The notes below the pieces were generated by a model. That model was not told the DNA's origin and made no database searches. It was given only the letters and a program-made list of their open reading frames with translations. DNA of 64,000 bases, taken from positions 2,604,001 through 2,668,000 of the forward strand of contig NZ_CP034689.1 in assembly GCF_003994415.1 (NCBI RefSeq), in the 5' to 3' direction. The position numbers and the translations under genes were made by a program. How positions within the stretch are numbered: position 1 is the stretch's first letter; each line of letters opens with the position of its first letter. This DNA comes from Achromobacter spanius. GTDB lineage: Bacteria; Pseudomonadota; Gammaproteobacteria; Burkholderiales; Burkholderiaceae_B. Positions 41,972 through 52,207 of the stretch are shown here, piece after piece.

Positions 41972-42421
41972 TCAAAACAAATACTCCAGCACCTCGTCGC
42001 CCGCGTCATTGAAGGTGCCTGTGGACCGCCATCCCAGGTGCCGATAAAACCCATAGGACCGCACCGCCGGATCCGTGGCGCAACCCAGGAACGCACGCGC
42101 GAATCCGCGCGTGCGTAGCGCCTCGACCACCATGCCCAAGAGCGTCTTGCCCACTCCCAGGCCTTCATAGTCAGGCAGCAAGGCCAGCACGACGATCTCG
42201 CCGGTATCACGGTGCGCGAAGCAATAGCCCGCCAGCACGTCGCCGTCCATCGCGACCACGCCGGGGTATAGACCGGCGTCGATACCCGCCGCCCAGGTTT
42301 CGCGCGTGATACCGGCGGCGGCAAGTTCCGCTTCGGTGACCGCGTTTTCGCGGGTTTGGGTGCGCAGCGTGATGCACGCGGCGGCGTCGTCGGCAATGGC
42401 GGATCGGTAGGTGATGGGCAT
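41972..42421 (-). CDS. GNAT-family N-acetyltransferase
   Basis: The 149-residue enzyme has the GNAT core: N-terminal ITYRSAIADDAAACITLRTQ, central VVAMDGDVLAGYCFAH, acetyl-CoA loop LALLPDYEGLGVGKTLLGMV (Q/RxxGxG/A-like), and the C-terminal FLGCATDPAVRSYGFYRHLG. The substrate is unknown. ATG 42421 gives the normal MPITYRSA start; a longer frame to 42547 runs across the lipoprotein gene end. It stands after the autotransporter in convergent orientation. Confidence 0.88.
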   Translation of the reverse strand: MPITYRSAIADDAAACITLRTQTRENAVTEAELAAAGITRETWAAGIDAGLYPGVVAMDGDVLAGYCFAHRDTGEIVVLALLPDYEGLGVGKTLLGMVVEALRTRGFARAFLGCATDPAVRSYGFYRHLGWRSTGTFNDAGDEVLEYLF

Positions 42422-42464
42422 GGCACGTACCCTGTCAGATGTCGTCCTGTAATCCACGGGCGGC

Positions 42465-43121
42465 CTACTGCTGGGCGTGCGCCAGAACCACCGCATTGCC
42501 GAATTGGACTGCGCTCTTGGCGGACACGTCAGAGAGCGCCACAACAAATGACTGTCCTGGCTTGACCGTCAAAACGCCATAGACGACAGGTTGTTTGTCG
42601 ACGAACACGGCGATCGCAGCAAACGGGAGCGCCTCGCCTGTGTCGTTCTTTACCTTGATTTCGAATTTGAGATCTAGCTTGCCCACGGGCGACTTCTTTT
42701 GGGTGCTGTCGATCTTTGCCCTGATCGACTCCGGCACGCTGACGGACAGCAGTTGGCGTTCATTCGACACCAAGTTGATGTGCGATTGCGAAGCCAGCTT
42801 GCCGTCACTGCCCTTCGTCAGAACGATCGGCATGGAGAACCGCGCATAGGAATCGAAGCCTTTGCGGAAGCACTCCGCGTACTTCGCGTCTGAAAAAATA
42901 CCCGGTACGGCTTGCTGCACGTCCACCAGGATTTTCGACGGCTGACGGGAATCTTCATGACTTTGGCAAGCCGGCACTTCGACCAGGAGATTGCCGGCGA
43001 TCTGCTTGGAAGTTGCATCAAGCAAATCCGAAACCTTGACCTCGGTCTCGACCGTTGTCTTGCAACCCGCGAGCAATGCCGCGGTAAGCACCAACATTGC
43101 CAGCTTCGTTGTCTTCTTCAT
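42465..43121 (-). CDS. Putative lipoprotein (DUF7424-like)
   Basis: The 218-residue product has a lipoprotein signal, MKKTTKLAMLVLTAALLAGC, with the lipobox LAGC. The mature part starts KTTVETEVKVSDLLDATSKQ and continues with two beta-rich segments (IKVKNDTGEALPFAAIAVFV; VLTVKPGQSFVVALSD). I recall similar small lipoproteins grouped as DUF7424, function unknown. A Ser/Ala residue is not at position +2 (Lys instead), which favours the outer membrane. It is monocistronic, divergent from the GntR regulator of the catabolic operon, and preceded by a large palindrome at 43188-43216. Confidence 0.7.
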   Translation of the reverse strand: MKKTTKLAMLVLTAALLAGCKTTVETEVKVSDLLDATSKQIAGNLLVEVPACQSHEDSRQPSKILVDVQQAVPGIFSDAKYAECFRKGFDSYARFSMPIVLTKGSDGKLASQSHINLVSNERQLLSVSVPESIRAKIDSTQKKSPVGKLDLKFEIKVKNDTGEALPFAAIAVFVDKQPVVYGVLTVKPGQSFVVALSDVSAKSAVQFGNAVVLAHAQQ

Positions 43122-43187
43122 TCCTCTTTCCTGGATGGTGTGGGCGTTGGCCCGGTTTCGAATGCGGCTGTCGCCGTCCCCAATTAT

Positions 43188-43216
43188 TAATTTCAGACGG
43201 ATTGTGTCAGAAATTA
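43188..43216. promoter_or_regulatory. 29-bp interrupted palindrome
   Basis: TAATTTCAGAC (43188-43198) and GTCAGAAATTA (43206-43216) are inverted copies with one mismatch around a 7-bp centre. It lies 67 bases before the lipoprotein start and 108 before the GntR start. No T-run follows, so an operator (for either gene) is more likely than a terminator. Confidence 0.4.
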
Positions 43217-43323
43217 GCCGGGTGCGGTATCCCGTCCAGACCGTCAGTGTTTTCCCGATAGAACAACCCTTCCAGTCATTTGTTCCATTGACGGTACATT
43301 AGGACACCCCTAGAGTTTCCGGC

Positions 43324-44121
43324 ATGGGAACCACACTGCCTCTGCCGAAATACCACCAGATCTACCTTGTGCTGCGCGAGCAGTTGCAAGAGGGCCGTTT
43401 CGACCAGGACGGCTTGCCGGGCGAGCACGCGCTGGCCGGGCAGTTCGACGTGGCCCGCATCACCATCCGCAAGGCCATGGAAATGCTGGTGGCCGATGGT
43501 CTGGTGTCGCGGCGTCCTGGCTTGGGGACCTGGCCTTTGCGGGCGGCGTCCAACGCGCAAGCCGCGCCCGCCGCCAACGCGTCGCAGAAGGCGCACCTGA
43601 CCGGGCTGCTTGAGAACATCGTCAACATGGGCCTGCGCACCTCTGTGCAGGTGTTGGACAGCGCGCTGGTGTCCGCACCGCCCACGGTGGCCGAATCGCT
43701 GGGCATTCCGGTGGGCACGCCGGTCCACAAGAGCCTGCGCGTGCGCAGCACCGAGGCCGGGCCGCTGTCGCACATCACCACGTATGTACCGCAGGCCGTG
43801 GCCGACTTCACGCGTGAAGACCTGGAACGCGAACCCTTGCTGATGCTGCTGGAAGCGGCCGGCGTGGAGTTTGGCGGCGCCACGCAAACCATTTCGGCGC
43901 GCCTGGCCGATGCGCAGGTGGCGCGCCATCTGGATGTGTCGGTGGGGTCGGCGCTGCTGGCCGTGACCCGCGTCGTGCGCGACGTGAACGACCGCCCCGT
44001 GCAGCTCTTGCAGGGCCTGTATCGGCCCGACCGCTACCAATACCAATTGCAGTTGTCGCGCGTCGGCAGCATCGACGCCAAAGTCTGGGTCAGCGAAGAG
44101 CTGTCGGCCCAATTTCATTGA
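43324..44121 (+). CDS. GntR-family regulator, HutC/UTRA subfamily
   Basis: The 265-residue protein has a GntR winged helix (YLVLREQLQEGRFDQDGLPG, then EHALAGQFDVARITIRKAME, LVADGLVSRRPGLGTW) and a C-terminal UTRA effector domain (GTPVHKSLRVRSTEAGPLSH, then REPLLMLLEAAGVEFGGATQ, LQGLYRPDRYQYQLQLSR). It precedes the LIV-type importer by only 18 bases on the same strand and so begins the 13.9-kb catabolic operon. It most likely senses the imported compound or an early intermediate. Confidence 0.92.
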   Translation: MGTTLPLPKYHQIYLVLREQLQEGRFDQDGLPGEHALAGQFDVARITIRKAMEMLVADGLVSRRPGLGTWPLRAASNAQAAPAANASQKAHLTGLLENIVNMGLRTSVQVLDSALVSAPPTVAESLGIPVGTPVHKSLRVRSTEAGPLSHITTYVPQAVADFTREDLEREPLLMLLEAAGVEFGGATQTISARLADAQVARHLDVSVGSALLAVTRVVRDVNDRPVQLLQGLYRPDRYQYQLQLSRVGSIDAKVWVSEELSAQFH

Positions 44122-44139
44122 ACCCCTCGGAGATCTCCC

Positions 44140-45345
44140 ATGAATTCGCGCCGCACTTTTCTGTATCGATCCGCCGCCGCCACGGCGCTGCTATCCGCGC
44201 CCTGGGTGGCGCGCGCGCAAGGCGCCACGCCTGTGAAGGTGGGTGTGCTGCACCCGGTGACGGGCGCTTTGGCGTATTCGGGCCAGCAATGCCGGCTGGG
44301 CGCGTTGCTGGCCATTGAAGACATCAACAAGGCGGGCGGCATCAAGTCCTTGGGCGGCGCGCCCTTGTCCGCCGTGTTGGGCGACGCGCAGTCGCGCCCC
44401 GAAGCGGGCTCGGCCGAAGTGGAAAAGATGAACGAGGCGGGCGTGTCGGCCATTGTCGGCGCGTATGCGTCCGCCATCTGCCTGGCCACCACGCAGACCG
44501 CGGCCAAGTACAACCTGCCGCATGTGGTGGACGTGGGCGTGGCCGACCAGATTGTGGAGCGCGGCCTGAAGAACACCTTCCGTTTCGGCCCGGGGTATCG
44601 CGCCTGTAGCGAACGCGCCATTGCCGACCTGGTGGCCTTGAACGATGCCGCTGGCAAGCCGGCCAAGACCGTGATGATCGTGCACGAGGAGTCCCTGTTC
44701 GGCACCGGCACGGCGGCGTTGTTGTCCAAGGCGCTGCCGCAGCATGGCTTCGAGGTGAAAGAAGTGGTGAAGCACCCGAACCCCACGCGCGATTTCAACA
44801 ACATCGTGCTGCGCATGCGGTCCGTGAACCCGGACATCGTCATCCCGGCCAACTACTACAACGAATATGCGCTGCTGCTGCGCGCCATGAAGCAGCAGAA
44901 GGTGCAGCCCAAGGCAATTTTTTCGGTGCTGGGAGGCGCGGCGTCCAGCTACAAGTTCCTGAAGGAATTTCCGGACATCGCCAACGGCATCATCGACTGC
45001 AACCACTGGTTCAACCCCAAGGATGCGCGCGTGGCGCCTTTGAAGGCCCGCGTGGAAGAGAAGGGCGCGTACTTCAGCTACGAGGTCTTCATGACCTACG
45101 TGGCCGTGCAGTTGCTGGCCGACTCCATCGAACGCGCCAAGTCGGCTGACCGCGCCGCCATCACCGACGCGCTGGCGTCCAGCACCTTCCACGACAACCT
45201 CATGCCCTATGGCCCCACCAAGTTCGTCAACGGCCAGAACACGGGCGCGCAACCGCTCCTGACGCAAGTCATCGGTGGCGACATCAAGGTGATCATCCCG
45301 GCCGAATATCGCCAGGCCGACGCCATTTTTCCGTTGAAGGCCTGA
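44140..45345 (+). CDS. LIV-type ABC transporter substrate-binding protein
   Basis: The 401-residue protein has a twin-arginine-like leader, NSRRTFLYRSAAATALLSAP, ending WVARAQ. A type I periplasmic-binding fold follows (VKVGVLHPVTGALAYSGQQC, LLAIEDINKAGGIKSLGG, FRFGPGYRACSERAIADLVA). It belongs to the branched-chain amino acid/amide (HAAT) family, whose members also bind amides, urea and aromatic or cyclic acids. It delivers the substrate of the operon to the two permeases encoded next. The ligand is not predictable from sequence. Confidence 0.93.
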   Translation: MNSRRTFLYRSAAATALLSAPWVARAQGATPVKVGVLHPVTGALAYSGQQCRLGALLAIEDINKAGGIKSLGGAPLSAVLGDAQSRPEAGSAEVEKMNEAGVSAIVGAYASAICLATTQTAAKYNLPHVVDVGVADQIVERGLKNTFRFGPGYRACSERAIADLVALNDAAGKPAKTVMIVHEESLFGTGTAALLSKALPQHGFEVKEVVKHPNPTRDFNNIVLRMRSVNPDIVIPANYYNEYALLLRAMKQQKVQPKAIFSVLGGAASSYKFLKEFPDIANGIIDCNHWFNPKDARVAPLKARVEEKGAYFSYEVFMTYVAVQLLADSIERAKSADRAAITDALASSTFHDNLMPYGPTKFVNGQNTGAQPLLTQVIGGDIKVIIPAEYRQADAIFPLKA

Positions 45346-45354
45346 GCGCGCAGC

Positions 45355-46227
45355 ATGCTGGATCCCGCCATCCTCTTTTCATCGGTGCTGAACGGCCTGA
45401 CGACCGGCGCGGTGTACGCGCTGATCGCCCTGGGGCTGACCCTGATCTACGGGGTGCTGCACATCATCAACTTTGCCCACGGCGCCGCGCTGATGGTGGC
45501 GCTGTACGCCGTCTACCTGCTGAAAGACCGGCTGGGCATCGACCCTTATGCGGCGTTGCCCCTGGTGGTGGCGGGCATGTTCGCGCTGGGCTATGCGCTG
45601 CAGCGCGTTGTGATCAACCGCGCCAGCCATGGCAAGGACGAGAACATCCTGCTGGTGACGCTGGGCCTGGCCATCGTGCTGGAAAACCTGGCGCTGGTGT
45701 GGTTCAAGTCGGACACGCGCAGCATCGACACGGCCTACACGCTAAGCACGGTTGAGATCGGCCCCGCCATGATCGCGCTGCCCAAGGTCATTGCCTTCTT
45801 TGGCGCGCTGGCGGTGGCGGCGGTGCTGTTCTGGATTATCCGCAGCACCGACCTGGGCCGCGCCATACGCGCGGTGGCGCGCGAAAAGCAGGGCGCCAAG
45901 CTGATGGGCATTGATGTTGAAAAGGTCTATGCGCTGTCGTTCGGTATCGGCATGGCCTGCCTGGGCGCGGCGGCTTGCTTCCTCTTGCCCGCCTACTACG
46001 TCAACCCACAAGTGGGCAGCGGCTTTGTGCTGGTGGCCTTCACCATCGTGGTGCTGGGCGGCATGGGCAGCTTTGTGGGGGCCTTGGTGGGCGGCTTGCT
46101 GATCGGCGTGGTGGAGTCCATCGGCGGCCTGTTCCTGGGCGACTCGCTGGGTCAGATGGGCATTTTTGCGATCTTCATCGCGGTGCTGCTGTTTCGCCCG
46201 CAGGGGCTGTTCGGGGCGAGGGGCTGA
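45355..46227 (+). CDS. LivH-type ABC permease
   Basis: The 290-residue membrane protein has the LivH pattern: LNGLTTGAVYALIALGLTLI, YGVLHIINFAHGAALMVALY, and the cytoplasmic coupling loop RAIRAVAREKQGAKLMGIDV. About eight TM helices are visible. It pairs with the LivM-type permease encoded two bases later to form the translocation path of the importer. Confidence 0.94.
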   Translation: MLDPAILFSSVLNGLTTGAVYALIALGLTLIYGVLHIINFAHGAALMVALYAVYLLKDRLGIDPYAALPLVVAGMFALGYALQRVVINRASHGKDENILLVTLGLAIVLENLALVWFKSDTRSIDTAYTLSTVEIGPAMIALPKVIAFFGALAVAAVLFWIIRSTDLGRAIRAVAREKQGAKLMGIDVEKVYALSFGIGMACLGAAACFLLPAYYVNPQVGSGFVLVAFTIVVLGGMGSFVGALVGGLLIGVVESIGGLFLGDSLGQMGIFAIFIAVLLFRPQGLFGARG

Positions 46228-46229
46228 GC

Positions 46230-47190
46230 ATGAACCGGGATCTTATTTCTATCGCGTTATTCGGGGTGGCGCTGGCCGTCTTGGCGACGTTCGCGCAGTC
46301 TGGCGTGTTGCTGACGTTTGTGATGATGTCGCTATACGCGGCGCTGCTGTCGCAGGCCTGGAACATTCTGGGCGGATACGGCGGCCAGTTGTCGTTTGGC
46401 CACGCGCTGTTCTTTGGCGTGGGCGCCTACGCGCAGGCGCTGGGCCAGCTTAGCCTGGGCATCAACCCCTGGCTGGCGCTGCCGATGGCGATAGCGCTGG
46501 GCGCGCTGACGGGCCTGGCCGTGGGCGGGCTGACGTTCCGCTACGGGCTCAAGGGTTCGTACTTCGCGCTGGTGACGCTGGCGTTTGCCGAGGTCTTTCG
46601 CATCCTGGCCTTGTCCGCGCCCTTCACGGGCGGCGGGGTGGGGCTGATGGTGCCGCTGCAAGAGGGCGCGGCCAACATGCAGTTTGTGTCGCGCCGGGGC
46701 TATATCTATCTGCTGCTGGCGTTCGTGGTGCTGGCGTTGGCCGTGACGGCCTGGCTGCGTCATTCGCGCTTTGGCGCGTACCTGCAAGCGGTGCGCGACA
46801 ACGAGGACGCGGCGCGCGCCATCGGCGTGAATCCGCTGCGCGTGAAGCTGGGCGGCATTGCCTTGTCGGCGGCGTTCATGAGCGCGGCGGGCGCCTTCTA
46901 TGTGCAGGTGTTCCAGTACATCGACCCGGGCATCGCCTTTGGGTCGGCCGTGTCGGTGGAAGCCCTGGTGGGCGCCATCGTGGGCGGCATGGGCACGTTG
47001 TGGGGGCCGGTGCTGGGCGCGGTGGCGCTGCATGGCCTGGCCGACCTGACGCGCAACCTGTTTGGCGAACTGCCCGGCATCAGCATGGTGATCTACGGCG
47101 TGGTGCTGATCCTGATCGTGATGTTCCTGCCGCGCGGCATCAGCGGCAGCGGGCAGTCGCTGCGTGGGCTGTTCAGCAAGGAGCGCGCCC

Positions 47191-47198
<8 letters not shown>
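46230..47198 (+). CDS. LivM-type ABC permease
   Basis: From ATG 46230 the 322-residue protein shows the LivM pattern: MMSLYAALLSQAWNILGGYG, GQLSFGHALFFGVGAYAQAL, the EAA-like loop YLQAVRDNEDAARAIGVNPL, and LVGAIVGGMGTLWGPVLGAV. Its end overlaps the following ATPase gene. It forms the permease heterodimer with the LivH-type protein. Confidence 0.94.
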
Positions 47199-47942
<744 letters not shown>

Positions 47943-47946
<4 letters not shown>

Positions 47947-48653
47947 GCGCGCTGCTTGAAGTCTCCAGCCTGCGGGCGGGCTACGGGCGCATGGAAGTGC
48001 TGCGCGGCGTGGACCTGACCGTGAGCGAAGGTGAAATCGTCGTGCTGCTGGGCAGCAACGGCGCGGGCAAGTCCACCTTGAACAACACCGTGTGCGGGCT
48101 GTTCAAGCCCTGGGGCGGGTCGGTGCGCTTTGACGGGCAGGACCTGACGGGGCGGCACTACCGCGACGTGGTCAAGGCCGGCCTGATCCAGGTGCCCGAA
48201 GGCCGCCGCATCTTCCCGAACCTTAGCGTGCGCGAAAACCTGGAGCTGGGCTCGTTCACCCGGGCGCGCGAGCACCGCGCGGCCAACCTGGACCGCGTGC
48301 TGGACATCTTTCCGCGCCTGCGTGAACGGCTGGCGCAAGTGGCCGGCACCATGTCGGGCGGCGAACAGCAGATGCTGGCGATAGGGCGGGGCTTGATGGC
48401 CGAGCCCCGGCTGCTGATCCTGGATGAACCGTCGCTGGGCTTGTCGCCCTTGATGGTGGAAGAACTGTTTGGCCTGATCCAGCGCCTGCACGCCGACGGC
48501 TTGGCGATTTTGCTGGTTGAGCAGAACGTCGGCCAGTCGCTGGAAACGGGGCAGCGCGCTTACGTGATGGAAAACGGCGCCATCCGCTATAGCGGGCCGT
48601 GCGCGCAACTGATGGCCAGCGACGACGTGCGCCGCGCGTATCTGGGGATGTAG
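47943..48653 (+). CDS. LivF-type ABC ATPase
   Basis: The 236-residue ATPase starts at ATG 47943, overlapping the LivG-type stop by four bases. It shows LLGSNGAGKST (Walker A), LIQVPEGRRIFPNLSVRENL (the LivF signature after the Q loop), TMSGGEQQMLAIGRGLM (signature), LLILDEPSLGLSP (Walker B) and LVEQNVGQSLETGQRAYVME. It is the second ATPase of the importer. Confidence 0.95.
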
Positions 48654-48655
48654 CG

Positions 48656-49987
48656 ATGCCTGTTGATCAAACCCCGCGGCTGCAAAGTCCGCCCCGAAGT
48701 TCACCCCATAGTTCGCCGCGAATTCCGCCACAAACCCTGGCCCAGAAGCTGATCGCCGCCGCCTGTGGCCGCGCCTCGGTCGAGCAGGGCGAGATCGTGA
48801 CCTGTGGCGTGGACCTGGCGATGTTCCATGATTCCAGCGGCCCGCGGCGCTTGCAGCCCATGCTGGAAGAATTGGGCGCATCGCTGTGGGACCCGAAAAA
48901 GATCGTGCTGGTCATCGACCACTACGTGCCCGAATCTGATGATGAATCGCGCCGCATCGTGCGCATTGCGCGCGACTGGGCGGCGGGGCAGCAACTGCCC
49001 AACGTGTATGACTCGGTCGGCATCTGCCACGTCGTCGTCCCCCAACACGGCCATATCCGCCCCGGCATGTTCTGCGTGGGCGGAGATTCGCATTCGCCCA
49101 CAGGCGGCGCGTTCGGCGCGTACATGTTCGGCATTGGCAGCACCGAAATGCTGGGCGTGGCCGTCACCGGCAAGATCTGGGTCAAGGTGCCGCAGACGCT
49201 GATGATGCGCTGGAACGGCCGGCTGGCCGCTGGTGTGACCGCCAAGGACATGATGCTGCACATGATCGGCCGCTACGGCATGAATGGCGGGCGCTACCAG
49301 GCCGTGGAATTCTGCGGCGAGGCCGTGCGCGCGCTGCCCATGCAGGAACGCATGACCTTGTCGAACATGAGCGCCGAACTGGGCTCGCAGGTGGGCCTGA
49401 TTGCGCCTGACGAAACCACCGCCGCCTATCTGCGCGCGGCGGGCGTGACCGATACGCTGGACCTGGCCCGCTGGCAAAGCGATGCCGGGGCAGACGCCGA
49501 ATGGCACGACTTCGACGCCGCCTCGCTGGCGCCGCAGGTGGCCGCGCCCCACAGCCCGGCCAATGCGCGCGACGTGGACCAGTACCGTGATGTGCCGGTG
49601 CAGGTGGCTTACATCGGCGCCTGCACCGGCGCCAAGCTGGAGGACCTGCGCGCGGCGGCCAGCGTATTGCGCGGGCGTCGGTTGGCACAGGGCATGCGCC
49701 TGATGGTCGCGCCGGCCAGCCGCCTGGACCAGCAACAGGCGGAACAGGAAGGGGTGATGCAGGTGCTGCAAGACGCCGGCGCCCAGGTGCTGGCCACCTC
49801 TTGCGGGGCCTGTGCCGGTTATGGCGGATCCATTCCCGACGACGCCAGCGTCATCTCCACCACCGCGCGCAACTTCAAGGGCCGCATGGGGTCCGAGACG
49901 GCGCAGGTCTATCTGGCCTCGCCCTACACCGTGGCGGCGTCGGCCGTGGCCGGCCGCATCGCAGACCCGCGCGAGGTGATGGCATGA
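48656..49987 (+). CDS. Aconitase-type hydratase, large subunit (LeuC/DmdA-like)
   Basis: The 443-residue protein keeps the [4Fe-4S] cysteines C323 (GACTGAKLED), C383 and C386 (TSCGACAGYG) and the aconitase motif GDSHSPTGG (143-151). It therefore should be an active hydro-lyase acting on an unsaturated di- or tricarboxylate. The first about 25 residues (Ser/Pro-rich) are an unusual lead. LeuC, homoaconitase and dimethylmaleate hydratase all belong to this family; LeuC proper is unlikely inside a catabolic operon. It begins two bases after the LivF-type stop, and its partner small subunit overlaps its end. The physiological substrate remains to be found. Confidence 0.9.
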   Translation: MPVDQTPRLQSPPRSSPHSSPRIPPQTLAQKLIAAACGRASVEQGEIVTCGVDLAMFHDSSGPRRLQPMLEELGASLWDPKKIVLVIDHYVPESDDESRRIVRIARDWAAGQQLPNVYDSVGICHVVVPQHGHIRPGMFCVGGDSHSPTGGAFGAYMFGIGSTEMLGVAVTGKIWVKVPQTLMMRWNGRLAAGVTAKDMMLHMIGRYGMNGGRYQAVEFCGEAVRALPMQERMTLSNMSAELGSQVGLIAPDETTAAYLRAAGVTDTLDLARWQSDAGADAEWHDFDAASLAPQVAAPHSPANARDVDQYRDVPVQVAYIGACTGAKLEDLRAAASVLRGRRLAQGMRLMVAPASRLDQQQAEQEGVMQVLQDAGAQVLATSCGACAGYGGSIPDDASVISTTARNFKGRMGSETAQVYLASPYTVAASAVAGRIADPREVMA

Positions 49988-50517
49988 CGGACCGGATTGC
50001 AGCATTCCCCACCGCAACCCATTCCACCGCCACCCATCGCGTCTGGCGCGTGGGGGCCGACATCGACACCGACGCGCTGGCGCCGGGCGCCTACATGAAG
50101 TTCGGCATCGACGAGATCGCGCGCCATTGCCTGCAACGGGTCCGCCCGGAATTCGCGGGGCAGGTGCAGCCGGGCGACGTCCTGGTGGCTGGGCCGAATT
50201 TCGGCATCGGCTCGTCGCGCGAGCAGGCGGCGTCGGCGCTGGTGCGCCTGGGCGTGGCCGCCGTGATCGCGCCATCCTTCAACGGCCTGTACTTTCGCAA
50301 CGCCTTCAACGTGGGCCTGCTGCTCTTGACCTGCCCGCAGGCGGACGCGTTGGCGGAAGGCGAGCGCATCACCCTGGACCCCGAGTCTGGTCGCATCGGC
50401 CGCGCGGCCGGTACCGACCCGTCTGAACTGCATTGCGAAACCGTACCCACCTTCCTGATGGACATGGTGCGGGCCGGCGGACTGCTGAATCTGCTGAAAC
50501 AGCGCCAAACCTCTTAG
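49984..50517 (+). CDS. Aconitase-type hydratase, small subunit (LeuD/DmdB-like)
   Basis: The 177-residue swivelling subunit has RVWRVGADIDTDALAPGAYM and the signature AGPNFGIGSSREQAASALVR that binds the substrate carboxylate, plus IAPSFNGLYFRNAFNVGLLL. It overlaps the large subunit by four bases (ATGA, 49984-49987) and completes the two-subunit iron-sulfur hydratase. The length is normal for DmdB/LeuD-like proteins. Confidence 0.9.
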   Translation: MTDRIAAFPTATHSTATHRVWRVGADIDTDALAPGAYMKFGIDEIARHCLQRVRPEFAGQVQPGDVLVAGPNFGIGSSREQAASALVRLGVAAVIAPSFNGLYFRNAFNVGLLLLTCPQADALAEGERITLDPESGRIGRAAGTDPSELHCETVPTFLMDMVRAGGLLNLLKQRQTS

Positions 50518-50527
50518 GAAGAACACG

Positions 50528-52207
50528 ATGCTTGATCCCGTCACCCTGGCGGTCCTGAAGGGCCGTCTGGAACAGATTGCCGATGAGATGGACGCGACGC
50601 TGTACCGCAGCGCGTTCAACCCCATCATTGCCGAGGCCCACGACGCCTGCCACGGCATGTACGACGCGGCCACCGGCGCCACGCTGATCCAGGGCAAGTC
50701 CGGCCTGCCCGTGTTCGTGGGCGCGATGGCCTTTGCCGTGAAGGCGGCCGCCAAGGTGGCCGCCGAGCGCGGCGGCATGGTGGATGGCGACGTCTGGCTC
50801 TTCAACGACCCCTACGAAGGCGGCACGCACGCCAATGACTTCAAGCTGGTGCGCCCGGTGTTCCGGGGCGACAAGCTGTTCTGCTTTCTGGCGTCGGCCG
50901 CGCACTGGCACGACGTGGGTGGCGCGGTGCCGGGCAACTACAACCCCGCCGCCACCGAATGCTGGCAGGAAGCGGTGCAGATTCCGCCCGTGCGCATCCT
51001 GCGCGCAGGCGTGCTGGACCAGGACGTGCTGGCCATCCTGAAAGCCAACACCCGTCTGCCCGATAGCCTGTGGGGCGACCTGAACGGCCAACTGGCCGCG
51101 CTGGAGCTGGGTGCGCGCCGGCTGGACGGCCTGCTGGATGAGTACGGCGATGACACCGTGCTGGAATCCCTGGATACCTTGCGCGAGCGCGCGCGCCGCT
51201 TGATGCGCGACCACATTGCGCGCCTGCCCGACGGCGAATACGCGTTCGAAGACATGCTGGACAACGACGGCGTGCGCGACGTGGCGCTGCGCATCGCGCT
51301 GAAGCTGACGATTACCGGCGACCGGCTGACGCTGGATTTCAACGGCACCTCACCCGCCTGCGCGGGCCCGGTCAATATTTCGCGCGCCACCGCCATTGCG
51401 GCCTGCTACGTGGCCTTGAAGCACCTGTTTCCCGACGTGCCGGCCAACGCGGGCGTGCTGGACGCGGTGGACGTGGTGCTGCCGGACGGCCTGGTGATTT
51501 CGGCTGACCGCCCGCGCCCCGTGGGCGGCTACACCGAAACCATCCTGCGCATGATCGACGTGATTTTCTGCGCGATGGCGCAGGCCGCGCCCCAGCGCGC
51601 CATGGCGCAGGCCTATGGCACGATCAACGCCTTGTCCATCGCGGGCTATCGCAGCGATGCCGCACGCAAGGGCCAGCGTTGGGTGATGTTCAGCTTCTTT
51701 GGCGGTGGCCATGGCGGGCATTCCGACGGTGACGGGCTTAGCCATGGCAACGCGCCGATTTCCACCGCCACCATTCCGCCGCTGGAAATCCTGGAAGCGG
51801 CGTACCCCGTGCGCTTCACGCAGTGGGCGCTGCGCCCGGATTCGGCCGGCGCCGGCACGCATCGCGGCGGCCTGGGCGCCATCTACGAAATTGAATTGCT
51901 GGAAGACAGCGCCGAAGCCTTCATCTTTGGCGAACGCGGCCGCAGCGCGCCCAAGGGCATCGCGGGCGGCGGCGAGGCCGCCTTGAACGTGTTCCGCTAT
52001 CAGCAGGACGGGCAGTGGCGCACCCCGCCCATGAGCTCCAAGATGCTGGGCATTCAATTGCAGCGCGGCGACCGCGTGCGCTTGGAAACACCGGGCGGGG
52101 GCGGTTATGGCGACCCCGCCGGCCGTGCGCCGGAAGCGCGTGAACACGACCGCAAGATGGGCTATGTGGGCGATATCGCCAACAACAAGAAGGAGCAGTT
52201 GGCATGA
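50528..52207 (+). CDS. HyuB-type hydantoinase/oxoprolinase subunit
   Basis: The 559-residue protein shows the HyuB/oxoprolinase-B pattern: MLDPVTLAVLKGRLEQIADE, NPIIAEAHDACHGMYDAATG, WLFNDPYEGGTHANDFKLVR, and a C-terminal RDKLYDW-free HyuB end with QRGDRVRLETPGGGGYGDPA. It overlaps the HyuA-type gene by four bases. With it, the pair should perform ATP-dependent ring opening or carboxylation of a hydantoin, 5-oxoproline, cyclic ketone/imide or related compound. The exact substrate cannot be inferred. Confidence 0.92.
   Translation: MLDPVTLAVLKGRLEQIADEMDATLYRSAFNPIIAEAHDACHGMYDAATGATLIQGKSGLPVFVGAMAFAVKAAAKVAAERGGMVDGDVWLFNDPYEGGTHANDFKLVRPVFRGDKLFCFLASAAHWHDVGGAVPGNYNPAATECWQEAVQIPPVRILRAGVLDQDVLAILKANTRLPDSLWGDLNGQLAALELGARRLDGLLDEYGDDTVLESLDTLRERARRLMRDHIARLPDGEYAFEDMLDNDGVRDVALRIALKLTITGDRLTLDFNGTSPACAGPVNISRATAIAACYVALKHLFPDVPANAGVLDAVDVVLPDGLVISADRPRPVGGYTETILRMIDVIFCAMAQAAPQRAMAQAYGTINALSIAGYRSDAARKGQRWVMFSFFGGGHGGHSDGDGLSHGNAPISTATIPPLEILEAAYPVRFTQWALRPDSAGAGTHRGGLGAIYEIELLEDSAEAFIFGERGRSAPKGIAGGGEAALNVFRYQQDGQWRTPPMSSKMLGIQLQRGDRVRLETPGGGGYGDPAGRAPEAREHDRKMGYVGDIANNKKEQLA

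Noticed and set aside
48656..50517. Annotating the hydratase pair as leucine-biosynthetic leuCD.
   Set aside because: It sits in a catabolic/importer operon with a KRCGH lyase and no leuB; a dedicated hydratase for a different acid fits better.
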